Positions 55,508 through 64,000 are shown, counted from the first letter of the stretch. The stretch is 64,000 nucleotides of DNA from Gracilaria vermiculophylla (GCA_019155205.2 JAHNZQ020000079.1:1314934-1378933); one strand, 5' to 3'. Translations and numbers: made by a program. Notes: generated from the letters alone by a model not told the origin.

Positions 55508-57071
55508 GATTCCCGAATGTGACCGCTCTAGGTGAGAAAATACTTGGAATCAGATCCGTGCATGAAAGAAACGAAGGGACAAGAGCAGAAACAGAGCTGC
55601 TTCTTAAGCGACCGAAGAGAACCACGCACAACGTCCAGTGTCGTCTGAAGACCAAGATACCTGGAGATTATTCCCCAGGCCGAACCTGTGAACAAGAGCG
55701 AAGGGTCTTCTGCTGATTCTTGTAAAACGGAGCTCAAAGAGTATGCCAACAAGCAGCCAGCCACGCTAACAGTGAGCAGATATCCATCTATATATTGAGA
55801 AAAACAGCTTTGTCGACGTAGAATGCGCGCTGATGTGAGTCATGCACCGTTTCAAGAAGTTTGGGGTAGATAAGCATACGTTACCGACAGAAGGATTCCG
55901 AGTTCCAGTTCATCTCAGAAATCTGTACGTCATACCGTTTGCGGGCGCTTCCCGACCGAAGATCCCCACCACGGCGATCCCCACCAACGTCTCTGTGCAC
56001 AGCATTGAGCCCTGGCGTTCTTTGGCTGCTCATGACGAATCTCCACATCCACGGATACGCCCGACGGTTGTCCCCGGTATCTTTTGGATAACTGACACTC
56101 GCAACGAAGTAGGATGCTTTCGATGCCACAAATCAACGAAAAGGAGCACATGCTCCGTATGCAAGCAGACAGTTTCTTTGAGAATTGCAGCTCTGCAGTC
56201 GCGCCGGAGGGGCGTGTCGCTTCAACCGAAGGGCCACGGCCACGTTTTTATCAGTTGGCGCACCGTGATTATGCTCCGTTTGCCGCGCCACGCAAGGCGT
56301 TGACGCTTCGGGAAATGAAGCGTTGTCGAGATACCAGCGGAGAGTCGTCCTTGACTGCTGTAGACACGGGCCGAAGAACGCGTCCGACACCAAGTCAGCC
56401 AGAGATGCGCGATGGCGTTCCTCATATGGAGTCTCGGGCATCTCAGAAAGACGCTTTGTTGCTTCGGGCTACTACTTAAGCCCACAAGACGAATAGCGGC
56501 GTTCAGTCCAAAATGAGTTGACCACGTTGAGTCACTTGGATCTGCAAAGAGAGTACTTGGGTGCACCACACGAGTATCAGATGCTGATTGGCAAACAAAA
56601 CACCGCGTTTCTGTGCTGAAAACGCGTTCATGATGTTACGAAAAGAGAGGACGATTTCTGTGAGAAAACCATCCTCCACCTGTGTTTCCATGCCCTCTTT
56701 TCTGCAATACGCGATTGTTTGTGACGATCATCGGAGCACAAAGCGATCCTGTCTCCTCGAAAGAAATTGGTTGTGTGTGAAACTTGCTCTAGCAGAAGAG
56801 AATCTTACCTCTTTAGGATTCTACAGAAAAGATACAGTCGTTCCATTTCGCATTCATCATCGTGCAACCGTCGCGCAAACGCCAAGCATCAAAACACGCC
56901 ATGCCCAGAACGCGGGAGATTGAATAGCCCGATCTCACCTCATCATGATAATCTGAGCTGAACCCAAACACGCAAAAAGCTGCGCAGCTTTACAAACAGA
57001 ATCATTGTGACCAAGTTGATATCAAGGTATGCTAGTTGCACGCTGGTGACAGGCGGCCACAAATCGAATCA
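55508..57071. other. Intergenic with one possible small gene
   Basis: Apart from the weak candidate at 55842-56303, I see no gene. Several overlapping frames of 100-120 codons on both strands (56114-56923) lack motifs. The right end holds the 3' region of the repeat-protein gene. Confidence 0.4.
55842..56303 (+). CDS. Possible small Cys4 zinc-binding protein, weak
   Basis: A 153-residue frame with ATG at 55842 and a ctatatattgag TATA-like stretch about 50 bases upstream. It contains CFRCHKSTKRSTCSVC, a C-x2-C-x8-C-x2-C arrangement that could bind zinc, after Pro-rich stretches (RPKIPTTAIPTNV). The end is Arg-rich and may belong to an intron or to chance reading. No family recognised; it may be an exon of a larger gene. 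Confidence 0.3.
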   Translation: MHRFKKFGVDKHTLPTEGFRVPVHLRNLYVIPFAGASRPKIPTTAIPTNVSVHSIEPWRSLAAHDESPHPRIRPTVVPGIFWITDTRNEVGCFRCHKSTKRSTCSVCKQTVSLRIAALQSRRRGVSLQPKGHGHVFISWRTVIMLRLPRHARR

Positions 57072-58223
57072 TCACGCCGCACCGTCATCATCAGTTGACG
57101 GCGATTTGGTTGTTAGATCTCTCGCAACCGACTTCCACGCATTTATGCCGGTGTCATTGGCCAAACGAGATGACTTGGAACCAGATACAACCCCTTCTGA
57201 TTCCTGAGCCTGCGCCTTAAGCCCCTCAAAACCCACTTCCTGTGCCGCATCCCGCCACTGATCGATATCGTTCGAGGACCGATCCCCAGCCTGCGGCTGG
57301 GGTCGCTGCACAGTATCTGCTCGGAGTCTCCACCACTGCTGTTGCACAGAGGAATCCTGTCTACCAGAGGAACTGTCCCAGGCCTGCCACGCCGACCGTT
57401 CCGACCGAGTGTTGCCTCCCATACTTGCGCCCCAGTCTGACTGCGTTTCCGGCATTGACGACGTTTTGTCAGAAGCTCCCGTCCCCGCACCCCCCTCATC
57501 TAGAGATTGCATCCACTGTTCATTTGCGTCTCGCCATGAGCTCCAGGCACTTTCCTGCCGCCCCACGGCAGCAGAATCATCAATCGTCGTCGCACTGGAC
57601 GAAGCAGAGGACGAAGTGATCTCGCGAGCACTAGAGCGCCACATATCAACCTCCTTCTTCGGATCTCTTTGCTCGGCCATTTCAGTCGCAGCTTGCCATG
57701 ACGCACTTCCGCTGCGCCACTTTGCCCATGAAGACGCGTCGTCTCCCTGACCAGCAGCAGGTTCATCGCCTCCAGTGAGTTGGCGAGCACTGGATCGCCA
57801 CATATCCACCTCCTTTTTCGGGTCCCTCTCCTCGGCTGCTTGATTTGCGCCCGCCCACGACGCCGAGCTACTGCGCCATTTAGCCCACGAGGCGGATTCG
57901 AGTGTGATGGCCGTATCACCGGTGTCGGCCCGTGGCGAGGCGCTTTGGTTGCCAGCGCTGCGCTGATCAGCGGCGATGATGTCGCCTTCAACATCGAGGT
58001 TGAGTTCGCGCGCCACGGAACGCCATTGCTCCGCATCGGCCTTGGGATCTCGCAGCGGCACACCTTTCTGCTTCAACTGCTCAAGCTCCTGTTCCGCGCC
58101 CGCCCAACCGGCGCCGTAGGTACCGCTTCGCATGAAGCGGTTGCGCATGAAGCGCGGCATGGAGTTGGAGTCCAAGAAGTGTGGCGCGGTAGACTGGTCC
58201 GTAAACGTGTTCGAGTCCCAGAC

Positions 58224-58270
<47 letters not shown>

Positions 58271-58693
58271 GCTCTTGTTGCTGTTGTTGTTGTTGCTGTC
58301 GCTGTTGGTCAAACTGGCCATCCGCCTCGCGAGACGGCGCGGCGCCCTCGGCGCCGCCGCCGCGCAGCGCGCGCTGCACGTCGTCGAACGTCATCCAGTC
58401 GACGTCCGGGTCCCACTCGCGCGCGGCGTCGGCGGCGTCGGCGGCGTCGGCGGCGTCGGCGGCGTCGCGGCGGCGCGCGCCGCCGCGGCGCACGGGGCGC
58501 GCGTCGTCGCCCACCTCGGGCGGCGGCCCGACGAGGTCGCGCGCGATCTGGCGGTACTCGTCCACGTTGTGCAGCGAGTCGTACTGCTGCAGCTCGTCGC
58601 GCAGCCGCGCCTGCAGGTCGACCATCTGGCCGGTGACCCTGCGCGCGGCGCCCCACACGTCGGCCGGCGAGCCGTCGCGCAGCGCGTCGCCGC

Positions 58694-58730
<37 letters not shown>

Positions 58731-59240
58731 GTCCGCGGCGGCGTGCGCGGTGGCGTCCGCCGCGGCGTGCGCGGCGGCGGCGGCGGCGGCGGCGTCGGCG
58801 GACAGGTCGCGCGCGGCGCGGCGCCAAAAGTCGGTCTCGGCGGCGGGGTCGCGCGGCGGCGGCGGCGGCGGCGGCTGGCGCTCGCGGCGCGCGGCGGCGT
58901 TCCACGCGGCCCACGGGTTGTGCTCGTGCGGCTGGAAGCGCTGCGGCTCGCCGAGCGGGTAGGTCCACTTGGGCGGCGCGGCGGCGGGGGCGGCGGGGGC
59001 GTCGGGGGCGTCGGGGGCGGGCGCCAGCTCGCGCGCGAGCTGCATCCACTGCGGGTCGGCGGGCGGGTCGGCGGGCGGGTGGTCGGCGGGCGGGTGGTCG
59101 GCGGGCGGGTGGGCGCAGCTGGCGGGCGCGCGGCGGCGCAGGCGCGGGCGGCGCGGGCGCGGCGCGGCGGCGGCGGTGCGTGCGCGGCGGGCGGGGCGGG
59201 CGAGCGGGGCGGCGGGCACGAAGAGGACGAGGGCGGCCAT
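57072..59240 (-). CDS. Tryptophan-motif repeat protein, probably plastid-targeted
   Basis: About 722 residues from the ATG at 59240 (the frame extends upstream to 59456 without need). Not a family I recognise. The start MAALVLFVPAAPLARPARRA is basic and Ala/Arg-rich with an early Phe, like a red algal plastid transit peptide. The rest is mostly disordered (Pro, Ala, Gln runs) but carries nine copies of a short motif [DE]-x-W-[RK]-x-x-A-R-[DE]-[LIV], near residues 64, 138, 195, 228, 406, 480, 533, 661 and 701, for example EVDMWRSSARQL. Several are preceded by RDP, and WxxW pairs (SWAKWRSGSASW) lie between them, giving a longer unit of about 45 residues. A polyQ tract lies at about 312-340. The pattern of spaced short helices in a disordered chain suggests a multivalent scaffold; the partner is unknown. 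Confidence 0.75.
58223..58310. repeat. Trinucleotide tract encoding polyglutamine
   Basis: A run of gtt units on the plus strand (caa on the coding strand) with a few ctg/ctt interruptions. It encodes about 28 glutamines in the repeat protein and marks the point where GC content rises sharply to the right. Confidence 0.92.
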
Positions 59241-59624
59241 GTGGCGGGCGGGCGGCAGCGGGCGAGCGACGCAGGAGGGCGGGAGGTTGCGACGGTGGGC
59301 GGGGGGGCGATGGGGCGGCGCGGCGGGCGGGCGGCAGGGCGCAGGCGACGGCTTTTGTGCACAGGCGGTGCGACTGACGCGTGTCGGGCGTTTTGAGGTG
59401 AACAGCGGCGGCTGGCAGACGGCGCGGCGATGCACACACGCGGGTGCGCGGCGCACGGCGCAAGCAAAGCAGTGCGCGCGTGCGAGCGCGCGAGGGCGCG
59501 AGCGAGATTGGAGCAGTTTACTGTTATGGGCGTTAGTGGTGCTACGCAGTCTCGGTCACTGACGCTCACAAGTGGCAGCAGTTGTGCAGTTACAGGTGGG
59601 GCAAGGGGTTTAGGCGGCGGCGCT
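59241..59624. other. Intergenic, upstream of the repeat-protein gene
   Basis: 384 very GC-rich bases between the BTB-MATH stop and the repeat-protein start, both on the minus strand. Should contain the promoter of the repeat-protein gene. All frames are open because of composition. No TATA box seen. Confidence 0.4.
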
Positions 59625-61208
59625 TCACGTGGAGGGCGCGCGACGCGGCGAGCAGCAGCGGTTGGGCGGCGGGGCGGCGGGCATGTACAGCGTGGCGCCC
59701 AGCAGCAGCGAGTCGGTGTCGTGGTGCAGGAAGCCCAGCGCCGGGTCGCGCATGTGCGAGAGCTGCAGGAAGCGGTGGAAGCCCCAGTGGTCGCTGGCGT
59801 CGGTGAAGTGGTGCGACGACGAGAAGGAGACGGTGTGCGTGGGGTCGTTGTGGTTGATGAGGAAGATGTCGAAGCTGGCGGTGAGGTCGAGGCGGCGCGG
59901 CGTGGCGCTGCGCGCCTGCACGTACATGGACAAGAAGAGCTCCTTGGCCTTGCCGTAGCCGCGCGGGTAGATCTTGAGGCGCCACAGGATGGCGGAGCGC
60001 TCGTCCAGCGCCCACGGGGTGCGCACGATGTCCTCGTCGTCGGCGGCGGGCACGCGCGTGACGGCGCGCTGCTGGTGGCAGAAGGAGAAGACGGCGGCGT
60101 CGCGGCGGCGCGGCTTGAGGTGGCAGGCGCTGAGCAGCGCGCGGTGCGCGGCGGGGTGCAGGCGCGGGCGCGCCAGCCGCTGCAGCACGCGCTGGCGCAG
60201 CGGCTCGCAGCGGCGCAGCGCGGGGGCGCGCGCCAGCTGCGCCAGCTGCCAGTCGGGCAGCGCGTCCAGGCGCAGCAGCTCGGCCAGCGGCTGCAGGTGC
60301 TGCGCGCGCTCGTCGCGGCGCGCGTCCACCCAGCGCAGCAGCGCGTCCAGCACGACGAGCTCGCTCTTGACGACGAGCGCGCCGCTGCGCAGCACGCGGC
60401 GCAGCAGCGGCAGCGGGCAGCGCACGAACGCCGGCGCCGCGCACAGCGCCTCGAAGTGGCGCTCCATGGCGCCGTAGCACGCCGCCTCCAGCGCGCGCAG
60501 CTCGAACTGCTCCGCGTGCTGCAGCAGCGCAAAGCAGTTGTGCAGGCCCACGCGCGACACCAGGAAGTCGTGCACGAAGCGCTCCAGGCGCTCCAGCTGG
60601 AACATGCGCGCGGTGCCCAGCAGCAGCAGCGCCGTGCGCTCGTCGTGCATGTCCAGCTGCGCGTGGTAGATGTAGTGCATGGCCATGCGCCACGCGCGCT
60701 GGTCCACGCCGCGCAGCTCCACCTCGGCCGCCGTGCGCTCCCTCATCGAGTTGGTGAACATGGCCTTGAACACGGCGGAGACGGCGGCCAGCACGGCGCG
60801 GTGCGCCGGGAAGCGCTCGCCCTGCACCACCAGCACCACGTCGCACAGCGAGTGCAACTGCGGGTCCTGCACCATGTTGGCCAGCACGCTGCGCAGCTGC
60901 GCCGGCGCGTCCAGGTGCCCGCCGATGGTGCACTCGCCGCCCGCGCACAGCTGCGCGCTGTGCGCGTCGCGCCGCCGCTTGATGGGGTTGGGCTCCAGTC
61001 GCGGCGAGCACGGCCGCCGCGCCAGCGGCAGCGTCGCGGCTGCCGCCGCTGCTGCCGCTGCTCCCGCTGCTGCCGCTGGTGGTGCTGCTGGTGCTGGTGG
61101 TGCAGCTGGTGCGGCTGGTGCTGCCGGTGCTGCAGTTGGCGCGGTAGCGGTAGCGGCAGCGGTAGCTGCAGCTGCGGCCGTTGAAGCAGGCGCGTTGTGA
61201 GTGTCCAT
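59625..61208 (-). CDS. BTB-BACK-MATH domain protein
   Basis: 527 residues from the ATG at 61208. After an Ala/Pro-rich low-complexity start (1-65) comes a BTB/POZ fold (about 113-215: LHSLCDVVLVVQGERFPAHRAVLAAVS, FKAMFTNSMRE), then a BACK-like helical region (220-345: CFALLQHAEQFELRALEAAC, VVLDALLRWVDARRDERA), then a MATH/TRAF-like domain at the C-terminus (408-510: WRLKIYPRGYGKAKELFLSMYV, ITASFDIFL-like strand, HWGFHRFLQL, LGFLHHDTDSLLLGATLY). Such proteins usually bind CUL3 and present substrates for ubiquitination; substrate unknown. In most BTB-MATH proteins MATH precedes BTB, so the order here is reversed. Very GC-rich codon use, as in its neighbours. Confidence 0.85.
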   Translation of the reverse strand: MDTHNAPASTAAAAATAAATATAPTAAPAAPAAPAAPPAPAAPPAAAAGAAAAAAAAATLPLARRPCSPRLEPNPIKRRRDAHSAQLCAGGECTIGGHLDAPAQLRSVLANMVQDPQLHSLCDVVLVVQGERFPAHRAVLAAVSAVFKAMFTNSMRERTAAEVELRGVDQRAWRMAMHYIYHAQLDMHDERTALLLLGTARMFQLERLERFVHDFLVSRVGLHNCFALLQHAEQFELRALEAACYGAMERHFEALCAAPAFVRCPLPLLRRVLRSGALVVKSELVVLDALLRWVDARRDERAQHLQPLAELLRLDALPDWQLAQLARAPALRRCEPLRQRVLQRLARPRLHPAAHRALLSACHLKPRRRDAAVFSFCHQQRAVTRVPAADDEDIVRTPWALDERSAILWRLKIYPRGYGKAKELFLSMYVQARSATPRRLDLTASFDIFLINHNDPTHTVSFSSSHHFTDASDHWGFHRFLQLSHMRDPALGFLHHDTDSLLLGATLYMPAAPPPNRCCSPRRAPST

Positions 61209-61407
61209 GACAGCGCGACGCACGCGTACAACAAGCACAGGCAAGGGAGCGCCGCACGGCAGACGACGACGCCGACGACGACGACGACGACGACGAGGAG
61301 GACAAGACAAAAAGGACGCGGCGCACAGGCGGGCGCGGTTTGCTTTTTGATTCAAATGGGGAGGGGAAGGGGGGGGGGGGGGGGGGGTGGGCGCGCGGGG
61401 GGCGGGG

Positions 61408-61502
<95 letters not shown>

Positions 61503-61755
61503 CGGGGGGGGAGGGGGCGTAGGCAAAGGAGGGAGCGTGACGGGCAGCGGCGGTGCCAAAAACAGTTGCGTGGCGGCAGCGGCGGCGTCACGAGAGGGCA
61601 GAAAAGGGGGGCAGGGGAGAGGGGGAGGGGAAGGCGGTGGCGAAGGAGCGGCGAAGGAGCGGCGGGTGGGAGATTTGAACGCGGAACGGGTGTGTGTGTG
61701 TGTGTGCGCGGTGAAGTGGCCGTTTGCACGACGGAGCGCAGCGGGGGGGGCGATT
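61209..61755. other. Intergenic with a long G-run
   Basis: 547 bases upstream of the BTB gene on the minus strand and downstream of the phosphatase gene. Dominated by the G tract at 61357-61517, with a short tgtgtg repeat near 61691. Contains the BTB promoter by position. Confidence 0.5.
61357..61517. repeat. Very long guanine tract
   Basis: About 160 bases almost purely G on the plus strand with rare c, t or a. It could form G-quadruplexes (plus) or i-motifs (minus). Long homopolymers are also error-prone, so exact length is doubtful. Confidence 0.9.
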
Positions 61756-62865
61756 TCACGGCTGGTCGGGTGTGGCGCACAGGTCGTGGCGGAGCTGGTG
61801 CCAGTGCGGCTCGGCAAAGCCGCAGGCAATGAGGTAGTCGTCCAGGCCGCCGTGGCGGCGGCGGATGTAGGCGAGCGTCTCGGCCATGACCTCGGGCGGG
61901 GCGGCGAGCCACTGCGGCGGCGACAGGCCCGCGTTGCGCAGGCGGTGCACGTAGTCGAGGCGCAGCTGCGCGGCGGCGTCGTCGGCCCACATGGCGGCGC
62001 TGGCGGCGTAGTCGCGCACGATGCAGTCGGCGTCGGCGCCGAGCACGTGCAGCAGCAGCGCGGCGAGCAGGCCGGTGCGGTCCTTGCCGGCGGAGCAGAA
62101 GACGTAGACGCGGCCGCGGCGGCGCACGCCGGCGCGCACGGCGTGCAGCGCGCGGCCGATGGGCGCGCGCGCCGCCTCCACCATGATGCGGTTGAGCAGC
62201 AGCAGCCCGCCGGCGTCCACCTGCCGCGTGACGGCGGCGCGCGCGCGCAGCGGGTTGGCGGCCACGCGCGCGGCCAGCGCCGCGCTCTGCGACGCGCGCA
62301 GCGAGCGCGCCAGCCCCCACACCACGCGCCGCTTGTTGAGCAGCGGCACGTGCGCCTCGCGCGCCTCGAAGTGCTCGCCGCACGCGCGCCGCAGCAGCGC
62401 GCGCTCGTCCAGCCGCCGCTCGTCGCGCGAGCGCAGGTCCAGCAGCACGCGCGCCGACCGCAGCAGCGCCGCCGCGCGCGCGTGCGGCGCCGCCGTCGCC
62501 AGCGCCGCCGGCGCCGCGCCGCGGTACACCGCCCCGGCGCGCACCAGCTGCGGCGCCGCCGAGTGCAGGTCGCGCGCGTTGGGCAGCCCGTTGCGCCCCG
62601 TCAGCGCCCCCGCCGCCTCGCCCTCCGCCGCCGCCGCCCTTACCGCCGCCCCGCTGCGCCGCGCGCCCCACCGCCGTCGCCGTCGCCGCCGGCACACCGC
62701 CGCGCCGTGCGCCGCCCGCGCCCCGCCCACGCGCCCCGGCGCCAGCGCAAACGCGCCCGCCGCCACCACGCGCGCCGCGCCGCCGCCCAGTCGCGCCGGC
62801 GCCAGCGCACAAACGCCCGCGCCCGCGCCCGCGGCGGCGCCAGCGGCGCTGTGCGGCGCGCCCAT
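61756..62865 (-). CDS. PtpB-like tyrosine/lipid phosphatase
   Basis: 369 residues from the ATG at 62865; the open frame upstream is a product of GC content. Residues 1-80 are Ala/Gly/Arg-rich, perhaps a targeting or disordered region. The catalytic domain (about 90-360) matches the Y_phosphatase3 (MptpB-like) family: GLPNARDLHSA, AGAVYRGAAPAAL, VLLDLRSRDERR, and the P-loop VFCSAGKDRTG with nucleophile Cys257 and Arg263. The KDR form of the CX5R loop is typical of this family, which acts on phosphotyrosine and on phosphoinositides. Substrate here unknown. It is divergent from the SNARE gene 289 bases away. Confidence 0.85.
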   Translation of the reverse strand: MGAPHSAAGAAAGAGAGVCALAPARLGGGAARVVAAGAFALAPGRVGGARAAHGAAVCRRRRRRRWGARRSGAAVRAAAAEGEAAGALTGRNGLPNARDLHSAAPQLVRAGAVYRGAAPAALATAAPHARAAALLRSARVLLDLRSRDERRLDERALLRRACGEHFEAREAHVPLLNKRRVVWGLARSLRASQSAALAARVAANPLRARAAVTRQVDAGGLLLLNRIMVEAARAPIGRALHAVRAGVRRRGRVYVFCSAGKDRTGLLAALLLHVLGADADCIVRDYAASAAMWADDAAAQLRLDYVHRLRNAGLSPPQWLAAPPEVMAETLAYIRRRHGGLDDYLIACGFAEPHWHQLRHDLCATPDQP

Positions 62866-63154
62866 CCCGACAAGCCGGCGCCTTGCGTCGCGCCCGCCGC
62901 CCGCGCCGCGCGCCGCGCCCCCCGTGCGCCCGCCGCTCTTGAGCGCCGCCCGTCCCCCGCGCGCGCGTGTGTGGCTGTGCGCCGCGCCCCGCCGCCCGCG
63001 CCCCACACCCACACGCCGCTGCGCCCTCGCCGCCGCCGTGTGCACGTGTCGTCCACGTGTCCATGTGCATTCGTGCAACACGTGCCCACGTGCGCACGTG
63101 TTCACGGCGCGCGTTGCGCTCTGCGCTCGGCACCATTTACACAGCGGCGCGGCG
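62866..63154. promoter_or_regulatory. Divergent promoter region, phosphatase / SNARE
   Basis: 289 bases between divergent ATGs. It contains several cacgtg or near-cacgtg units (near 63041-63105, such as ccacgtgtccatgtg and acacgtgcccacgtgcgcac). Repeated G-box/E-box-like cores in so short a space look like real binding sites for bZIP or bHLH factors. Confidence 0.55.
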
Positions 63155-63165
63155 ATGGCCACGCT

Positions 63166-63199
<34 letters not shown>

Positions 63200-63224
63200 G
63201 CGGCGGCGATGGCCACATCAGGTG

Positions 63225-63255
<31 letters not shown>

Positions 63256-63643
63256 CGAGCGCGCGCTGCTGTTCGGCGACGCGCCAAGCGGCGGCGGCGG
63301 CGGCGGCAACGGCACGGCGGCGGGCGACACGCGCACGCTGGAGGCGCTGGAGGCGCACAACGACGACGCGGTGCACGCGCTGCGCGCGTCGGCCGCGTCG
63401 CTGCGCCGCGTCGCGCACGGCGTGGACGGCGCCGTGCGCGAGCACAACGCGCTGCTGGACGCGCTGCAGCGGCGCGTGGAGCACGGCGCGCACGCGGTGC
63501 GCGCGGTCAGCGCGCAGCTGCGCGCCGCCACTGGCGCGCGGCGCGCGCGGCTGGCGGCGGCGGCGGCGCTGGCGGTGGCGGCGGCGCTGCTGGCGCTGCG
63601 CGCGTGGGCGCGCGGCGGCGGCGGCGGCGGCGCGCTGCGCTGA
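63155..63643 (+). CDS. BET1-like Qc-SNARE
   Basis: 162 residues from the ATG at 63155. An Ala/Thr and poly-Gly start is followed by a SNARE helix (about 62-125: LEALEAHNDDAVHALRASAA, REHNALLDALQRRVEHGAHA) and a single C-terminal membrane anchor (about 132-151, LAAAAALAVAAALLALRAW), ending in a short tail. This is the layout of BET1/SFT1 proteins, which act in ER-Golgi and intra-Golgi fusion. The zero-layer residue, Gln in most Q-SNAREs, is His97 (codon cac). Its stop is only 17 bases from the stop of the convergent gene. Confidence 0.8.
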
Positions 63644-63660
63644 GCGCGCGCGCGCGCGGC

Positions 63661-64000
63661 TCAGCGCGGGAGGAGCGGCGCGGCGCGCGCGAGGGGGACG
63701 GCGCGGTGCGCGATGCGGTGCGCGTGCAGGTCGTGCGCGGCCGTGAGCATGAGCGCGACGGCGGCGGCCGTGGCGAGGTGCACCAGCAGCTTCATGGCCA
63801 GCAGCGCGGCGGCGCGCGCGGCGGCGGCGCGCGGGCGCGCGCTGCGCGCCAGCGCGCGGCGCGCCACGAACAGCAGCAGCGTGCCGGCGACGGCGGCGCC
63901 CAGCGCGGCGGCGATGGCGGCGCGCAGCGCGGCGTGGCGGCGGCGCCAGCCGCGCGGCGCGCGCGACAGCGCGGGCAGCGCGGCCGCGAGGCGCGCCTTG
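63661..64000 (-). CDS. 3' end of a membrane-protein gene
   Basis: An open frame enters from the right edge and stops at 63661, giving the last 112 residues. Two hydrophobic stretches are visible: AALRAAIAAALGAAVAGTLL with LFVA, and LLVHLATAAAVALMLTAA. The tail is basic. It is too short and too Ala-rich to name a family. The start lies beyond 64000. Confidence 0.5.
   Translation of the reverse strand, partial: KARLAAALPALSRAPRGWRRRHAALRAAIAAALGAAVAGTLLLFVARRALARSARPRAAAARAAALLAMKLLVHLATAAAVALMLTAAHDLHAHRIAHRAVPLARAAPLLPR

Noticed and set aside
57780..59396. 538-codon open frame on the plus strand
   Set aside because: Antisense shadow of the tryptophan-motif gene; low-complexity Leu/Arg/Gly content typical of reading GC-rich DNA on the wrong strand.
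58391..60532. 713-codon minus frame rich in Arg, Ser and Cys
   Set aside because: Alternative frame across two real genes in very GC-rich DNA, where stops are rare; no domain.
59430..61184. 584-codon plus frame
   Set aside because: Antisense of the BTB-BACK-MATH gene; His/Gln/Arg-rich chance translation.
61209..61829. Upstream extension of the BTB frame through the G-run
   Set aside because: Adds a polyproline block from the G tract; the ATG at 61208 starts the protein that has domains.
62866..63531. Upstream extension of the phosphatase frame
   Set aside because: Runs antisense through the SNARE gene; an internal ATG at 62865 gives a normal-length protein.

Overview
This is nuclear DNA of a eukaryote with small or absent introns, most likely a red alga. 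The arguments are: a CBM20-CBM20-GH77 glucanotransferase of the DPE2 type with no targeting signal (expected where starch is made in the cytosol), V-ATPase subunit B, DBP5, TRM112, a BET1-like SNARE, short GT-AG introns (72 and 94 bp in the two genes where I can place them), and a probable plastid-targeted protein whose N-terminus carries an early phenylalanine, as in red algal transit peptides. The lineage is inference; no rRNA or organelle marker is present. I saw no tRNA or rRNA gene and no CRISPR array.

Layout. 1-124 is the end of a Tc1-like transposon. 1147-2604 encodes an orphan three-pass membrane protein. 3276-4565 (minus) encodes a secreted AA15-like lytic polysaccharide monooxygenase with a cystine-knot-like tail. 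6411-7975 is a mariner-type element inserted in a second, similar one. 9642-11429 (minus) is a two-exon gene for a secreted Ser/Ala/Pro repeat, Cys-rich wall-type protein. 15134-16892 holds two Tc1 copies separated by an assembly gap. 18472-36822 is a nest of Ty3/Gypsy elements: a truncated LTR-A element, an inverted LTR-B fragment, one nearly complete but decayed LTR-B chromovirus (24098-35120, target duplication TTATA), and a solo LTR-A (34221-34772, target duplication CTGTG) inside its 3' LTR. 37200-41886 is a Copia element. 41892-44122 is AT-rich with no gene.

From 44123 rightward the window becomes a dense, mostly intronless housekeeping cluster: V-ATPase B and DPE2 (divergent), FAM98, an unknown basic protein, TRM112 and DBP5 (divergent), a two-exon C2H2 zinc-finger gene, then a very GC-rich block from about 58.3 kb with a repeat protein carrying nine W-x3-AR-x-L motifs, a BTB-BACK-MATH adaptor, a PtpB-like phosphatase, a BET1-like Qc-SNARE and the 3' end of a membrane-protein gene.

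How they fit together: the left half is transposon-filled DNA with two secreted extracellular-matrix genes; the right half is a gene island for vacuolar acidification, cytosolic starch turnover, RNA export and translation-linked methylation, and membrane trafficking. The most novel item is the tryptophan-motif repeat protein at 57072-59240. The LPMO with a knottin tail and the SNARE with histidine at its zero layer come next.
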